A stretch of 64,000 nucleotides of DNA from Chloroflexota bacterium. Lineage in GTDB: Bacteria; Chloroflexota; Dehalococcoidia; Lucifugimonadales; Lucifugimonadaceae. The notes under the pieces are model-generated. The model was not told where the DNA came from and searched no databases. It saw only the letters and a list, made by a program, of their open reading frames with translations. How positions within the stretch are numbered: position 1 is the stretch's first letter; the number at the start of each line of letters is the position of its first letter. Location: the NCBI GenBank assembly GCA_029262735.1, contig JAJCYY010000036.1:1-64000 (forward strand), read 5' to 3'. This document shows, piece after piece, positions 26,437 to 35,915 of this stretch. Position numbers and translations under genes: made by a program.

Positions 26437-27216
26437 TTGCCTGAGAAACTCAAGCTGCTCGTGACGGGACTGAACGGTGTTGTTGGTCGAGCTCTGCGAC
26501 CGGCGCTGGAGGACCGCTACGAGTTGTTTGCGCTGTCTCGCAGCGGCGTCGCAGACCTGCCCGAAGACCGCGTCTTCAGGGCTGACATCGCCGACATAGA
26601 TTCGCTGAATCCGGCGTTCGAGGGCATTGATGTCGTCTTGAATCTTGCCGCAGATGGAGGGTTGAGCAGCCCGGACGGGATGGATGCTCCGTGGGACTCG
26701 ATGCTTCAGAACAACATTGTCGGCGCGTACAACGTGCTTGAGGTCGCTCGGCGATCTGGAGTCTCCCGGGTGATACTCGCCAGTTCCGGCGCAACCGCCA
26801 ACGGCTATGAGCTGGAGGAGCCTTACAAAAGCCTCGTCTCAACGGAGGACGTCGATCTGCCGGAATCGTGGAAAATGGTCAACGAGTTCTCGGAACCTAA
26901 ACCAATCTCTCTCTATGGCGTGACCAAGTTGTTCGGCGAGGATCTCGGCAGGTACTACGCACTGACCACGTCGATGTCGGTCATTAACCTCAGGATCAGC
27001 AGCTGTGGACCCGTCGATAAAGCCGGTCCCGGCAGGGCGCAGGCGAACTGGGCCAGTTACCGAGACCTGCAACAGTTGACGATCAAGTGCATCGAGGCGC
27101 CGCCCGAAGTCAAGTTCGATATCTTCTGGGCAACATCGGACAACCGGAAACTCTTCCGAGACAACAGCCACGCCAAAGAGGTGTTGGGTTACACACCGCA
27201 GGACGGTGTGCGCTAG
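26437..27216 (+). CDS. NAD-dependent epimerase/dehydratase (extended SDR)
   Basis: A 259-aa SDR protein with the Rossmann motif LLVTGLNGVVGRAL at the N-terminus, FRADIADIDSLNPAF, VVLNLAADGG, and the catalytic YGVTK near residue 160. This group oxidises or epimerises sugars, sugar acids or nucleotide sugars with NAD(P). The start is a TTG at 26437 after GGAGAACAAGGT. The dehydratase ends 49 nt upstream, so the two may act in one sugar-acid pathway. Confidence 0.85.
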   Translation: MPEKLKLLVTGLNGVVGRALRPALEDRYELFALSRSGVADLPEDRVFRADIADIDSLNPAFEGIDVVLNLAADGGLSSPDGMDAPWDSMLQNNIVGAYNVLEVARRSGVSRVILASSGATANGYELEEPYKSLVSTEDVDLPESWKMVNEFSEPKPISLYGVTKLFGEDLGRYYALTTSMSVINLRISSCGPVDKAGPGRAQANWASYRDLQQLTIKCIEAPPEVKFDIFWATSDNRKLFRDNSHAKEVLGYTPQDGVR

Positions 27217-27303
27217 ACCAGTGTTGTCCGTTCCCGTTTAATGCGGCATCATGCAGCGGGACCGACGGCGGGGCCACCAATACTCGTAAACGTGATCAGC
27301 ACC

Positions 27304-29871
27304 ATGCCAAAATTCCAAACAGTTGATCTTGACGCTGCTCGTAGTAGAGACACAATCTCGGGTGATGCCTGGGAAGACCGTACTACGCGGGGCCTGGGCA
27401 GTCTCCCGGTTGGGACGCAGCGGTTCTGGGGCATCCCGTTCGAGCTTGGGAACTCATCCGGTGAAATTTCACCTGTCGGTGCCGGTTCGCAAGGATCGAC
27501 GAACTCGATCAGCATACCGATCGACGGTGTCGCCACCTACATCGTCCTTGCACATATTTGTGACTCCAGGGCCCGCGACACCGTGGCCGGTCAGACAGCC
27601 GACTACGCTTCTCCTGTTGTTACCGCGCCGGGCGAGCACCTGGCTGACTACGTGCTGGTCTATGAGGACGGTTCCACCCATTCGACACCGATTCGCCGCC
27701 GGTTCGAAGTGAACCAGGTACACACGCGGATGCAGAGCGGATTCGCCTGTCGGCCGCACCAGGGTCTGACGCCGTTGCCGTTGCGCGGTCCCTATCCGGA
27801 AAACAGCTGGGGCCGCTACCAGACCATCGCGTCGGTCGGTCCAGCTGGACCTCCAGCATCACCGAGAGAAGACCTTGAAGGGAGAATGCTCCCCGCCGCG
27901 TCGTGGTCGATTTATGCATTGAAAAATCCGAAACCTGAGCTTCGCGTAACCGAGATCCGGGTTGTGCCGACCGGAGCGGCGACAGTCGGAATCGGCGGTA
28001 TCACCCTTTTTACCGGCAAAGAGCATCCCCTTCGCCACGAGCCGCTGGAAACCTTTCAGTTGAAGCTCGGCGCAGGGATACACCCCGACGCAGCGCTCTC
28101 CAGTGCGCGCATAGACCTGGGCGTAATTGCGCGGCGTTATATGGTCCAGGGCTTTGATCCTGCCGCGTGGCTCGATGAGCCGGTAAAGGGCCGGGGCGAG
28201 GCTCCTGAGGAACGCACGTTTCAGCCGACGTTCGATGTCGCAGCCAGCGTCGATGCATCGGTGGAGATTGATGGCAGAGAAGTGGAGCTAGCGAAGGCGT
28301 ACGAGGCTGGCGAGGCGAGCTCTGACGATGGTGATATCACGATGCAGGTGGTTGGCCGTGAAAAGACCTGGCTACAGGCGCGGATTGTAGATAGCGAAAC
28401 CGGAAAACAGATCGCCGCACGGGTTCATATGCGTTCACCAGACGGGCGTTACCTGCCGCCCTACGGGCACCGCCAGGAAGTGAACGACAACTGGTTCGAA
28501 GACTATGGCGCGGACGTGAAGCTGGGTGACACTCAGTACGCGTATGTCGATGGAAAGTTCAGCGCCGAACTGCCAGTTGGCGATGTGTACTTCGAGGTAA
28601 GCCGCGGTTTCGAGTACCAGCCGGTTCGGCAGAAGGTCGAGATCGGGCGCGGGCAGAAAGAGATCGAGATCCGGCTCGAAAAGCGAGAGGATAGGCGGAA
28701 CACAGGCTGGGTGACCGCAGACACTCATGTCCATTTCCTGAGCCCGGAGACTGCGCATCTTGAGGCGGACGCTGAGGGTGTCAATGTCATCAACCTGCTG
28801 GCAGCACAGTGGGGCGATCTGTTCACGAACGTCGGTGACATTACGGGCAGGCAGTCAGGTTCAAGCAGTGGCGAGACCATCGTCTGGGTCGGCACGGAGA
28901 ACAGGCAGCATTTCCTCGGCCATATCTCGATGCTCGGTGTGAAGGGTGACCCGGTTTTTCCGATGAGCACCGGCGGTGCCACCGAGGGCTACTTTGGCGA
29001 TCCAACTGAGCGTGCGATGTCTGAGTGGGCGGACGAATGCAGGGCCAAGGGCGGGCTAGTAGTCGTACCGCACTTCCCGTACCCTCACTCGGAGATCATC
29101 GCCGAAGTGGTGCGAGGCCGGGTCGACGGGCTGGAGTTCTGGGATTTCTGGACGCCGACGATGGACACCTTCTCTTTCCACGAGTACTACCGGCTGCTCA
29201 ACTGCGGATACCGGGCGGCGGTCGTTGGCGGCACGGACAAGATGTCGGCGGGCATGCCTGTCGGAAATGTCCGGACATACGCGCAGATTGGTGATAGCGC
29301 CCTTACTTACGATGCATGGGTCGATGCGGTGAGGGCGGGCAGAACCTACACGACAAGCGGTCCGCTAATGTCGTTTTCTGTGGACGGTCACGAACCGGGT
29401 GACGATTTTCAGATGCCGGCTGGTGGGGGGACTGTGCATGTTGAGGCCAGCGCCATCTCACTCACTGGACCTGTGAACAGGCTGGAGATTGTCTTTAACG
29501 GTGATGTTATTGCGACGGTTGAGGATGCGAACGGAGCGTCCACTCTTTCGTTCAATGAGTCTGTCAAAGTGCAAGGGAGCGGCTGGCTGGCAGCACGATG
29601 CGTGTCGAACCACAGGGCGTGGAGTGTCTGGCCTCAGCACATTGCGGCGCATACGTCACCTGTCTTCATCAAGGCGAACGGCGAAAGCCTTTTCGACAAT
29701 CCGACGGCTGAGTATCTGATCACGATTATGGAAGGCGGCATGACGTGGCTGGATACCCTTGCCACACGCGCCGGCTCGGCCCGACACGCTGCTGTGCGGT
29801 CGGTGTTCGAGGAGGCTGTTGCCGCGGTGCGAGAAAAGCAGAGAGAGCATGGTCATCCACATGATCACTAG
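27304..29871 (+). CDS. CehA/McbA-type metallohydrolase (PHP-like domain), large N-terminal region
   Basis: An 855-aa protein. The C-terminal third carries a PHP-like metal site: TADTHVHFLSPET near residue 490, VNVINLLAAQWGDLF, the VVPHFPYPHSEII segment, and GGTDKMSAGMPVGN. These features fit the CehA/McbA family (carbaryl hydrolase and relatives). The N-terminal about 450 residues look all-beta and include a carboxypeptidase-regulatory-like segment (VDSETGKQIAARVHMRSPDGRYLPP). The ATG at 27304 was preferred to 27241; neither has a Shine-Dalgarno. No signal peptide was seen. The substrate is unknown, perhaps an ester or amide. Confidence 0.75.
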   Translation: MPKFQTVDLDAARSRDTISGDAWEDRTTRGLGSLPVGTQRFWGIPFELGNSSGEISPVGAGSQGSTNSISIPIDGVATYIVLAHICDSRARDTVAGQTADYASPVVTAPGEHLADYVLVYEDGSTHSTPIRRRFEVNQVHTRMQSGFACRPHQGLTPLPLRGPYPENSWGRYQTIASVGPAGPPASPREDLEGRMLPAASWSIYALKNPKPELRVTEIRVVPTGAATVGIGGITLFTGKEHPLRHEPLETFQLKLGAGIHPDAALSSARIDLGVIARRYMVQGFDPAAWLDEPVKGRGEAPEERTFQPTFDVAASVDASVEIDGREVELAKAYEAGEASSDDGDITMQVVGREKTWLQARIVDSETGKQIAARVHMRSPDGRYLPPYGHRQEVNDNWFEDYGADVKLGDTQYAYVDGKFSAELPVGDVYFEVSRGFEYQPVRQKVEIGRGQKEIEIRLEKREDRRNTGWVTADTHVHFLSPETAHLEADAEGVNVINLLAAQWGDLFTNVGDITGRQSGSSSGETIVWVGTENRQHFLGHISMLGVKGDPVFPMSTGGATEGYFGDPTERAMSEWADECRAKGGLVVVPHFPYPHSEIIAEVVRGRVDGLEFWDFWTPTMDTFSFHEYYRLLNCGYRAAVVGGTDKMSAGMPVGNVRTYAQIGDSALTYDAWVDAVRAGRTYTTSGPLMSFSVDGHEPGDDFQMPAGGGTVHVEASAISLTGPVNRLEIVFNGDVIATVEDANGASTLSFNESVKVQGSGWLAARCVSNHRAWSVWPQHIAAHTSPVFIKANGESLFDNPTAEYLITIMEGGMTWLDTLATRAGSARHAAVRSVFEEAVAAVREKQREHGHPHDH

Positions 29872-29916
29872 CCGATGTTCTGTGTTGCAGCCCGGCTTCA
29901 CTGCCCTGGCAACAGA

Positions 29917-32001
29917 ATGACCTACAGGATTGGCGCGGACATAGGCGGCACATTCACCGATGTCGTGATGCACGGCGAAGACGGCCAGACATGGACTGCC
30001 AAGGTACTGTCGACGGTCGATGACTTTTCCCGCGGAATCGCCGAGGCCACCGCCGAACTCATCGACATTGCAGGCATCACTCCGTCTGAAATCACCGAAG
30101 TGGTCCACGGCACAACTGTCGCCACCAACTCCATCCTGGAGGAAAAGGGTGCGAAGACGGCCCTGGTGACGACGGCCGGTTTCCGTGACGTGCTTGAACT
30201 GCGCCGGTTGCGCGTACCGGAGCTTTTTTCGCTTTTCTACAGGCCGCCACGGCCGCTGGTTGCACGCAGACTCCGTTTCGAAGTCACTGAACGAATCGGC
30301 TCCCGCGGCGAGGTGGTTACGCCTCTCGATATCGAGTCCGTCGATGCAGTGATCGAACAGCTGTTGGCCGCGCAACCGGAATCGGTCGCCGTTTGTCTGC
30401 TTCACTCTTATGCCAACACGCGGCACGAGCGAATGATCGGCGAGCGTATCGTGAAAGCGTTGCCGTCTGCGTTCGTCACGTTGTCGGTCGATGTGCTTCC
30501 CGAAATCCGCGAGTACGAGCGGACCAGCACGACGGTCATCAACGCATACATCGGTCCCATTGTTGCTGACTACGTCAAGTCGCTAGGAGCCAGACTCGAA
30601 GCTGCGGGTGTTCGTGGCCAGTTGCGGATCATGCGCTCTGACGGCGGTGTGATGACGGCAAACGCGACCCTCAGGACACCCGCTCAGATCATCGAGTCAG
30701 GCCCCGCTGCAGGGGTTGTTGCTGCCGCCGCGCTGGGCGCACGAACAGGCAGGCCCGACCTGATTGCATTCGACATGGGCGGCACGACGGCGAAAGCGGC
30801 GCTCGTCGAAGACGGCCGTCCTTCCTGGACAACTGAATACGAAGTGGGCGCCGGGATCACGCTCTCTAACCGACTGGTTAAGGGAAGCGGCCACGCGCTG
30901 AGGCTGCCTGTGATCGACCTTGCCGAGGTCGGCTCAGGCGGCGGCAGTATCGTTACGATCGACCCCGGCGGTGCCATGAAAGTTGGTCCTGAAAGCGCCG
31001 GCTCATCGCCGGGTCCGGCCTGTTACGCCCTGGGCGGAAAGCAGGCGACTGTCACCGATGCCGACGTGGTGCTGGGATACCTGAACCAGGGTGCGCTGGC
31101 TGGCGGGGCATTGAAGATAGATGCCGCGGAGGCCAGGCGGGCCATCGGTTCAGTCGCTCCCGGCAGCGGTGATGAAGATCTGCTTGCGACGGCGTTTGGC
31201 GTGCATGAGATAGCGAACGCGACCATGGTCCGCGCCATCAAAGCGGTAACCACTTACCGGGGCCGGGACCCACGCCAGTTCTTGCTGCTTGCGTTCGGCG
31301 GCAGTGGACCCGTTCACGCGGCGCACATCGCCCGGTCGCTTGGTATTTCACAGGTGGTTGTGCCGCCGTCACCGGGAGTGTTCTCTGCTGTTGGACTTCT
31401 GCAGGCTGCGCCAGAATTTCACTTCACCCGCACATGCCTGCTGGATGCCGGGACAGATGACCTGGCCGTCCTGCGTGATGTGTTCGATTCGCTGGAAAGT
31501 GACGCCAGGGCCGCACTGATTCGCGACGGATTCGACGCGGCGCCGGTCACATGGCAGCGTCTGGCTGATGCGCGCTTCACAGGCCAGTCCTCGGAGTTGA
31601 CTGTCCAGCTTCCCGAGAGTTTCGGATGGGAGCAGATAATCGAGGAGTTCACCGAGGAGCACCGGAAGACGTATGGCCACGCCGATCCGCGTGCGTCGGT
31701 ACAGGTTGTCAACGCCCGAGTGAAAGCAACGGTGCAAGGATCAGGATACGTTCCGTCGTTAGGCGAAGATTTGGAGCCGGTGCAAAACGGCCCGCAACGT
31801 GAGTCGCGGCAAGCGTATTTTGGTTCCTCAGCTGGTCTCATGGAGACACCTGTGCTCAGGCGGGCAGACGTGTCAGACGCATCGATCAATGGTCCTGTCA
31901 TCATCGATGAAATGGATGCTACAACCGTCGTCCCGCCCGGCTGCAGCGTGCGGCTGGATGATTCTGGCAGCCTCCTCATCAAGGTAGGGCAGTTCGAATG
32001 A
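29917..32001 (+). CDS. hyuA: Hydantoinase/oxoprolinase subunit A (HyuA), second locus
   Basis: A 694-aa HyuA homologue with MTYRIGADIGGTFTDVV at the start, VVHGTTVATNSILE, the LIAFDMGGTTAKAALV ATPase segment, LAEVGSGGGSIVTIDPGG and LLAFGGSGPVHAAHIARSLG. The ATG at 29917 gives the canonical N-terminus. Its stop overlaps the following deacylase start (ATGA), so the two are coupled. It should pair with the HyuB encoded at 33610 for ATP-driven ring opening of a hydantoin or oxoproline-like compound. Confidence 0.93.
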   Translation: MTYRIGADIGGTFTDVVMHGEDGQTWTAKVLSTVDDFSRGIAEATAELIDIAGITPSEITEVVHGTTVATNSILEEKGAKTALVTTAGFRDVLELRRLRVPELFSLFYRPPRPLVARRLRFEVTERIGSRGEVVTPLDIESVDAVIEQLLAAQPESVAVCLLHSYANTRHERMIGERIVKALPSAFVTLSVDVLPEIREYERTSTTVINAYIGPIVADYVKSLGARLEAAGVRGQLRIMRSDGGVMTANATLRTPAQIIESGPAAGVVAAAALGARTGRPDLIAFDMGGTTAKAALVEDGRPSWTTEYEVGAGITLSNRLVKGSGHALRLPVIDLAEVGSGGGSIVTIDPGGAMKVGPESAGSSPGPACYALGGKQATVTDADVVLGYLNQGALAGGALKIDAAEARRAIGSVAPGSGDEDLLATAFGVHEIANATMVRAIKAVTTYRGRDPRQFLLLAFGGSGPVHAAHIARSLGISQVVVPPSPGVFSAVGLLQAAPEFHFTRTCLLDAGTDDLAVLRDVFDSLESDARAALIRDGFDAAPVTWQRLADARFTGQSSELTVQLPESFGWEQIIEEFTEEHRKTYGHADPRASVQVVNARVKATVQGSGYVPSLGEDLEPVQNGPQRESRQAYFGSSAGLMETPVLRRADVSDASINGPVIIDEMDATTVVPPGCSVRLDDSGSLLIKVGQFE

Positions 32002-33608
32002 GCGCCATCGGTGCCGCCGGTCCTGGCTTCGACCTACTGATCAACGGCGGGACGGTCGTCGATGGCACGGGTCGGCCGAGTTATACGGCTGATATCGGTA
32101 TTTCTCACGGCGTGATTGCGGCCGTCGGTGACCTGTCTGGCGCGTCCGCACCTGAGACGCTAAACGCGACTGGCATGAGTGTCTCGCCGGGATTCGTGGA
32201 CATTCACTCTCATTCCGACTACACGCTGCTCGTCGACGGTCGCGCTGCAAGCCAGATCTCCCAGGGTGTTACGACGGAGCTGGTAGGCAACTGCGGTCAT
32301 GGGTGTGCGCCGCTGACTGAAAACAGATCTCGATTTGTGCCGAACATCTATGGATACACCGGCGATGTTGAGATGACGTGGCGCACGACCGCGGAGTTCC
32401 TGGATGCATTGAGCCTGGCTAAGCCTGCGGTGAATGTCGCTGCACTTGTTCCGAACGGTAACCTGCGGCTCGCAGCGCTCGAAAACCCGGCTGAGCCCGC
32501 CACCTCCAGTGAGCTTACTGAGATGACCGCTTTGTTGGAAGAGGGTTTAGACGCCGGTGCGTTCGGCCTGTCGCTCGGACTCGAGTATCCGGCCGAGACC
32601 GATGCTCCAGAAGATGAATTGATCGGACTGGCTAGCGTAGTCGCAGAACGCAACGGACTGCTGGCAGTGCACACGGCCAACAAGGATGCGGAGGCGGTCG
32701 AAGCGGTAGGCGCAGCGGTGCGTATTGCCCGGAGCGCCGAGGTGGCGCTTCAGGTTTCGCACATAGTGCCCCGTCGCGGTGCGCCTCCTGGCGCGCTGGC
32801 CGATATCGTCGAGTTGCTGGAGCGCACTGCTCAGAGCTATGACTCCTGGTACGACGTTCACACACGTCTCCACGGCATCACGAACCTTGCTGCGGCACTG
32901 CCACCGGACCTGCTGGAGTCTTCCCCGAGTCACCTGCGCACCGAACTTCAGAAGCGAGAAGTGCGCATGTCTGTTCGCTCTCGTTCCGGAGTCGTGCAGA
33001 GCTTTGCGGTGGGCGGCTGGGATCATGTGTTCCTGCGAACTTCTAAGGACAAACCGGAACTGGCCGGAATGTCTTTCGAGCAGATCGGGCGGATGCTGGA
33101 CATGGAGCCGTGGGATGCCGTGTTCCATGTGCTGATTGAGTCAGCTGATGATATATCTGAGCCAATGTGCATGTGCCTGTCATACGTAGAGGCAGACATA
33201 GTCGCAACGGCTCGGCAGCCCCACTGTCTCGTCGGTTCAGACGCCACCGCTCTATGCCTCGACGGCCCGCTTGCGGACCGTGAGTTCCATGGCGCCTACA
33301 CGTGGGCCAGTTGGGCGTTCAGCCGCCTAGTCGACGGTACAGGTGGCATCTCGGTTGAAAGTGCCGTTAAAAAACTGTCGGCCGATCCGGCATCGCGACT
33401 CGGACTCAGCGACCGAGGTCGCATTGCGAAGGGACTCGCTGCCGATATTGCGGTGTTCTCACACGAAGAATTTAAAGAGACCGGTACGCTCGACTCTCCA
33501 AACAGCTTCTGCACAGGAGTTCGGGACGTCATCGTGAACGGCGGTCTGGCCATGCGCGGCGGGAAACTGACCGGCGCATCCTCAGGCAAGGTGCTCAGAA
33601 AGGGATGA
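31998..33608 (+). CDS. N-acyl-D-amino-acid deacylase / D-aminoacylase-type amidohydrolase
   Basis: A 536-aa amidohydrolase. Metal-binding VDIHSHSDYTLL follows the SPGF strand near residue 65, and QGVTTELVGNCGHGCAP carries the Cys used as ligand in D-aminoacylases. Later ligands are AVHTANKD, ALQVSHIVPR and the C-terminal CLVGSDATALC. It would release the acyl or carbamoyl group from D-amino acids. Sitting between hyuA (4-nt overlap) and hyuB (1 nt apart), it could process the ring-opened product of the hydantoinase. Confidence 0.88.
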   Translation: MSAIGAAGPGFDLLINGGTVVDGTGRPSYTADIGISHGVIAAVGDLSGASAPETLNATGMSVSPGFVDIHSHSDYTLLVDGRAASQISQGVTTELVGNCGHGCAPLTENRSRFVPNIYGYTGDVEMTWRTTAEFLDALSLAKPAVNVAALVPNGNLRLAALENPAEPATSSELTEMTALLEEGLDAGAFGLSLGLEYPAETDAPEDELIGLASVVAERNGLLAVHTANKDAEAVEAVGAAVRIARSAEVALQVSHIVPRRGAPPGALADIVELLERTAQSYDSWYDVHTRLHGITNLAAALPPDLLESSPSHLRTELQKREVRMSVRSRSGVVQSFAVGGWDHVFLRTSKDKPELAGMSFEQIGRMLDMEPWDAVFHVLIESADDISEPMCMCLSYVEADIVATARQPHCLVGSDATALCLDGPLADREFHGAYTWASWAFSRLVDGTGGISVESAVKKLSADPASRLGLSDRGRIAKGLAADIAVFSHEEFKETGTLDSPNSFCTGVRDVIVNGGLAMRGGKLTGASSGKVLRKG

Positions 33609-33609
33609 T

Positions 33610-35349
33610 ATGACCACCCGCGGCGACATCGACCCGATCGCATTCGAAGTGGTGCAGAACGGCCTTTCGTCACTGGTCGACAACATGGCGCTGGCTGTAA
33701 TGCGCACGGCGCACTCTGGCGTCGTGAAGGACGCAATGGACTACTCGACCGGTCTCTGCAATACCTCAGGCACCGTTATCGCGCAGGGCCTGACCATCGT
33801 CCTCCATCTCGGCTCGTTCCCGGAAGCGGTAAAGGCGGTCATACGCGATTTCCAGGACGACATGAATCCGGGCGATGTGTTCGTGCTCAACGATCCGTAT
33901 CTCGCAGGCGGCATCCACTTACCGGACATTTATGTCATCCGGCCGATATTTATTGACGCGAAGGTTGAGGCGTACACGGCGGTTGTCGCCCATCACACAG
34001 ATGTCGGCGGCATCGTTCCCGGCTCCAACTCCACCGACTCAGTTGAGATCTACCAGGAAGGGCTTCGCCTGCCGGTTCTGAAACTGTACGAAGCTGGAGT
34101 GCCGAACGACACCGTTTTGAAGATCATCTCGGCAAATGTGCGCCTTCCGGACAAGGTTCTGGGTGACCTCGAGGCGCAGGTTTCGGCAACAGCCCTCGGC
34201 GAACGCGAGTTCATTGAGCTCTCGTCGCAGCATGGAACGAAAGCACTGCGCGCATACACGAACGAAATACTCGACTACGCCGAACGCCTGGCCCGCGCCG
34301 GTATCTCGGACATGCCGGACGGCCTGGCCGAATTTTCCGGGTACGTCGATGCCGATAATCTGGGTGACGTGCCGGTGGAGGTGAGGGTCAAGCTGACCAT
34401 CGACGGTGACCAGATAGACGTCGACCTGGCCGGCTCGACAGCGCAGGTCCGGGGCGGCATCAACTCGCCTTTGCCATTTTCAAGGGCGGGAGTATACGGA
34501 GCGATAAGGCTCGTGCTTGACCCCCGCATTCCGCTGTGTGACGGCTACACACGGGCAATAAAAGTCAGCGCGCCAGAAGGAACCGTTGTAAATCCGCTGT
34601 TACCGGCAGCCTGCGGAGCTCGCGGTATTACCGGATTCAGGATCATGGACGCCGTCATGGGTGCCTTGGCGCAATTGGTGCCGGACCGCGTTCCAGCGGA
34701 CGGCGAAGGTGGCAACTCGATCATTTCCATTGGTGGCACTCATCGGGGAGAGGCTTACGGCTACGTGGACCTGATCGCTGGAGCGCGCGGCGGCGGTCCG
34801 GCCGCAGACGGAATAGAAGGTATGCCGCATCCGGGCGCAAACATCGCTTCAACGCCAATTGAAGTGGCCGAGGCGGAATTGCCAATCAGGTTCGAACGAT
34901 ACGGGATGGTCCGTGACTCTGGCGGCCCAGGCACGTTCCGCGGTGCGCTGTCGCAGGTCCGGTCGGTGAGGCTGCTCGCCGATGAAGGAATCCTGCAAGT
35001 GCGGTCGGACAAGCGGAAGAACCGGCCGTTCGGGCTTTCGGGCGGGCACGATGGCCAGCCTTCATCAAACATCATTACCCGTGAGGACGAATCGACCGAA
35101 GAGCTGACCACGATGGGTGTAGCTGGAATGAGCAGGGGAGATGTTTTCGAGCACCGATTTGCGTCCGGCGCCGGTTGGGGCGATCCGCTTGAACGGCGGG
35201 CGTCTGCGGTCCTGGAAGATGTGTTGGACGAGCGTGTCAGCGTCGAGGCAGCGCGTGATTTCTACGGTGTCGTGATCGACACCGGAACCGTCGTCATCGA
35301 TGCTGCGGCAACAGACGAGTTAAGAGTACGCATGCGTAAGCAGCGATAG
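33610..35349 (+). CDS. hyuB: Hydantoinase subunit B (HyuB), second locus
   Basis: A 579-aa HyuB homologue starting IDPIAFEVVQNGLSSLVDNM, with VLNDPYLAGGIHLPD, VVAHHTDVGGIVPGS and FASGAGWGDPLERR. The usual C-terminal GGGGYGxP stretch is modified to SGAGWGDP, as in more distant oxoprolinase-like B subunits, so its substrate probably differs from that of the 17-25 kb operon. It forms an operon with hyuA and the deacylase. Confidence 0.92.
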   Translation: MTTRGDIDPIAFEVVQNGLSSLVDNMALAVMRTAHSGVVKDAMDYSTGLCNTSGTVIAQGLTIVLHLGSFPEAVKAVIRDFQDDMNPGDVFVLNDPYLAGGIHLPDIYVIRPIFIDAKVEAYTAVVAHHTDVGGIVPGSNSTDSVEIYQEGLRLPVLKLYEAGVPNDTVLKIISANVRLPDKVLGDLEAQVSATALGEREFIELSSQHGTKALRAYTNEILDYAERLARAGISDMPDGLAEFSGYVDADNLGDVPVEVRVKLTIDGDQIDVDLAGSTAQVRGGINSPLPFSRAGVYGAIRLVLDPRIPLCDGYTRAIKVSAPEGTVVNPLLPAACGARGITGFRIMDAVMGALAQLVPDRVPADGEGGNSIISIGGTHRGEAYGYVDLIAGARGGGPAADGIEGMPHPGANIASTPIEVAEAELPIRFERYGMVRDSGGPGTFRGALSQVRSVRLLADEGILQVRSDKRKNRPFGLSGGHDGQPSSNIITREDESTEELTTMGVAGMSRGDVFEHRFASGAGWGDPLERRASAVLEDVLDERVSVEAARDFYGVVIDTGTVVIDAAATDELRVRMRKQR

Positions 35350-35394
35350 CCGGCTTCTCAGATCGGATCCCACGAGCACCGGTGCGCAGGACAA

Positions 35395-35825
35395 TCCAGA
35401 AATATTCTCCGATCCTGACCGGCACATAACGTTCCGGCGATTCTTCAAGCAGTTCGCGGTCGGAAACTTCGTCGAACTGCGAGAAGATCCCGGGCTCCTG
35501 GCGTTAACGCATGAGGACGAAGATTTTGGCAAGTTCCGCGCGCCGTCACTGCGGGAAGTAGGGCAGACCGGTCCGTATATGCACGACGGTCTGTTCAGCT
35601 CACTCCGAGAGGTTGTTGAGTTCTACAACGATGGCGGGGGGTGACGGCCAGAACTGGAGCAGCCTGCTCAGGCCGCTGGGTCTTTCGGCAGAGGAAATGG
35701 ACGACCTTGTGGCTTTCTTTCTTGCGCTGACTGGCGACGAAATCCTGGTCGAAGTTCCTGCGTCCCGGACCCAATTGCGAATCGATACCGGTTCAAGCTG
35801 GGTAAGGGCAAGTTGCGAAGGCTAG
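35395..35825 (+). pseudogene. Frameshifted C-terminal remnant of a di-haem cytochrome c peroxidase (MauG/CcpA-type)
   Basis: One frame reads ...FGKFRAPSLREVGQTGPYMHDGLFSSLREVVEFYNDGGG and then stops. The next frame continues QNWSSLLRPLGLSAEEMDDLVAFFLALTGDE. Together they match the end of bacterial di-haem peroxidases (KFRxPSLRNVAxTxPYMHDG...). The break lies in a run of six G (35635-35641); five G would restore the frame. The N-terminal domain and both CxxCH haem motifs are absent, so the gene is truncated as well as shifted. The remaining gap to 35915 shows nothing I can support. Confidence 0.7.
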
Positions 35826-35915
35826 GCGAATCACCGTACAAGAACTCGTTCGAGAAGGCCTCTCTGAAGCCACGAACGATCTCATAGTCGGACCAGGCGA
35901 GCTCAACCAGAAGGC

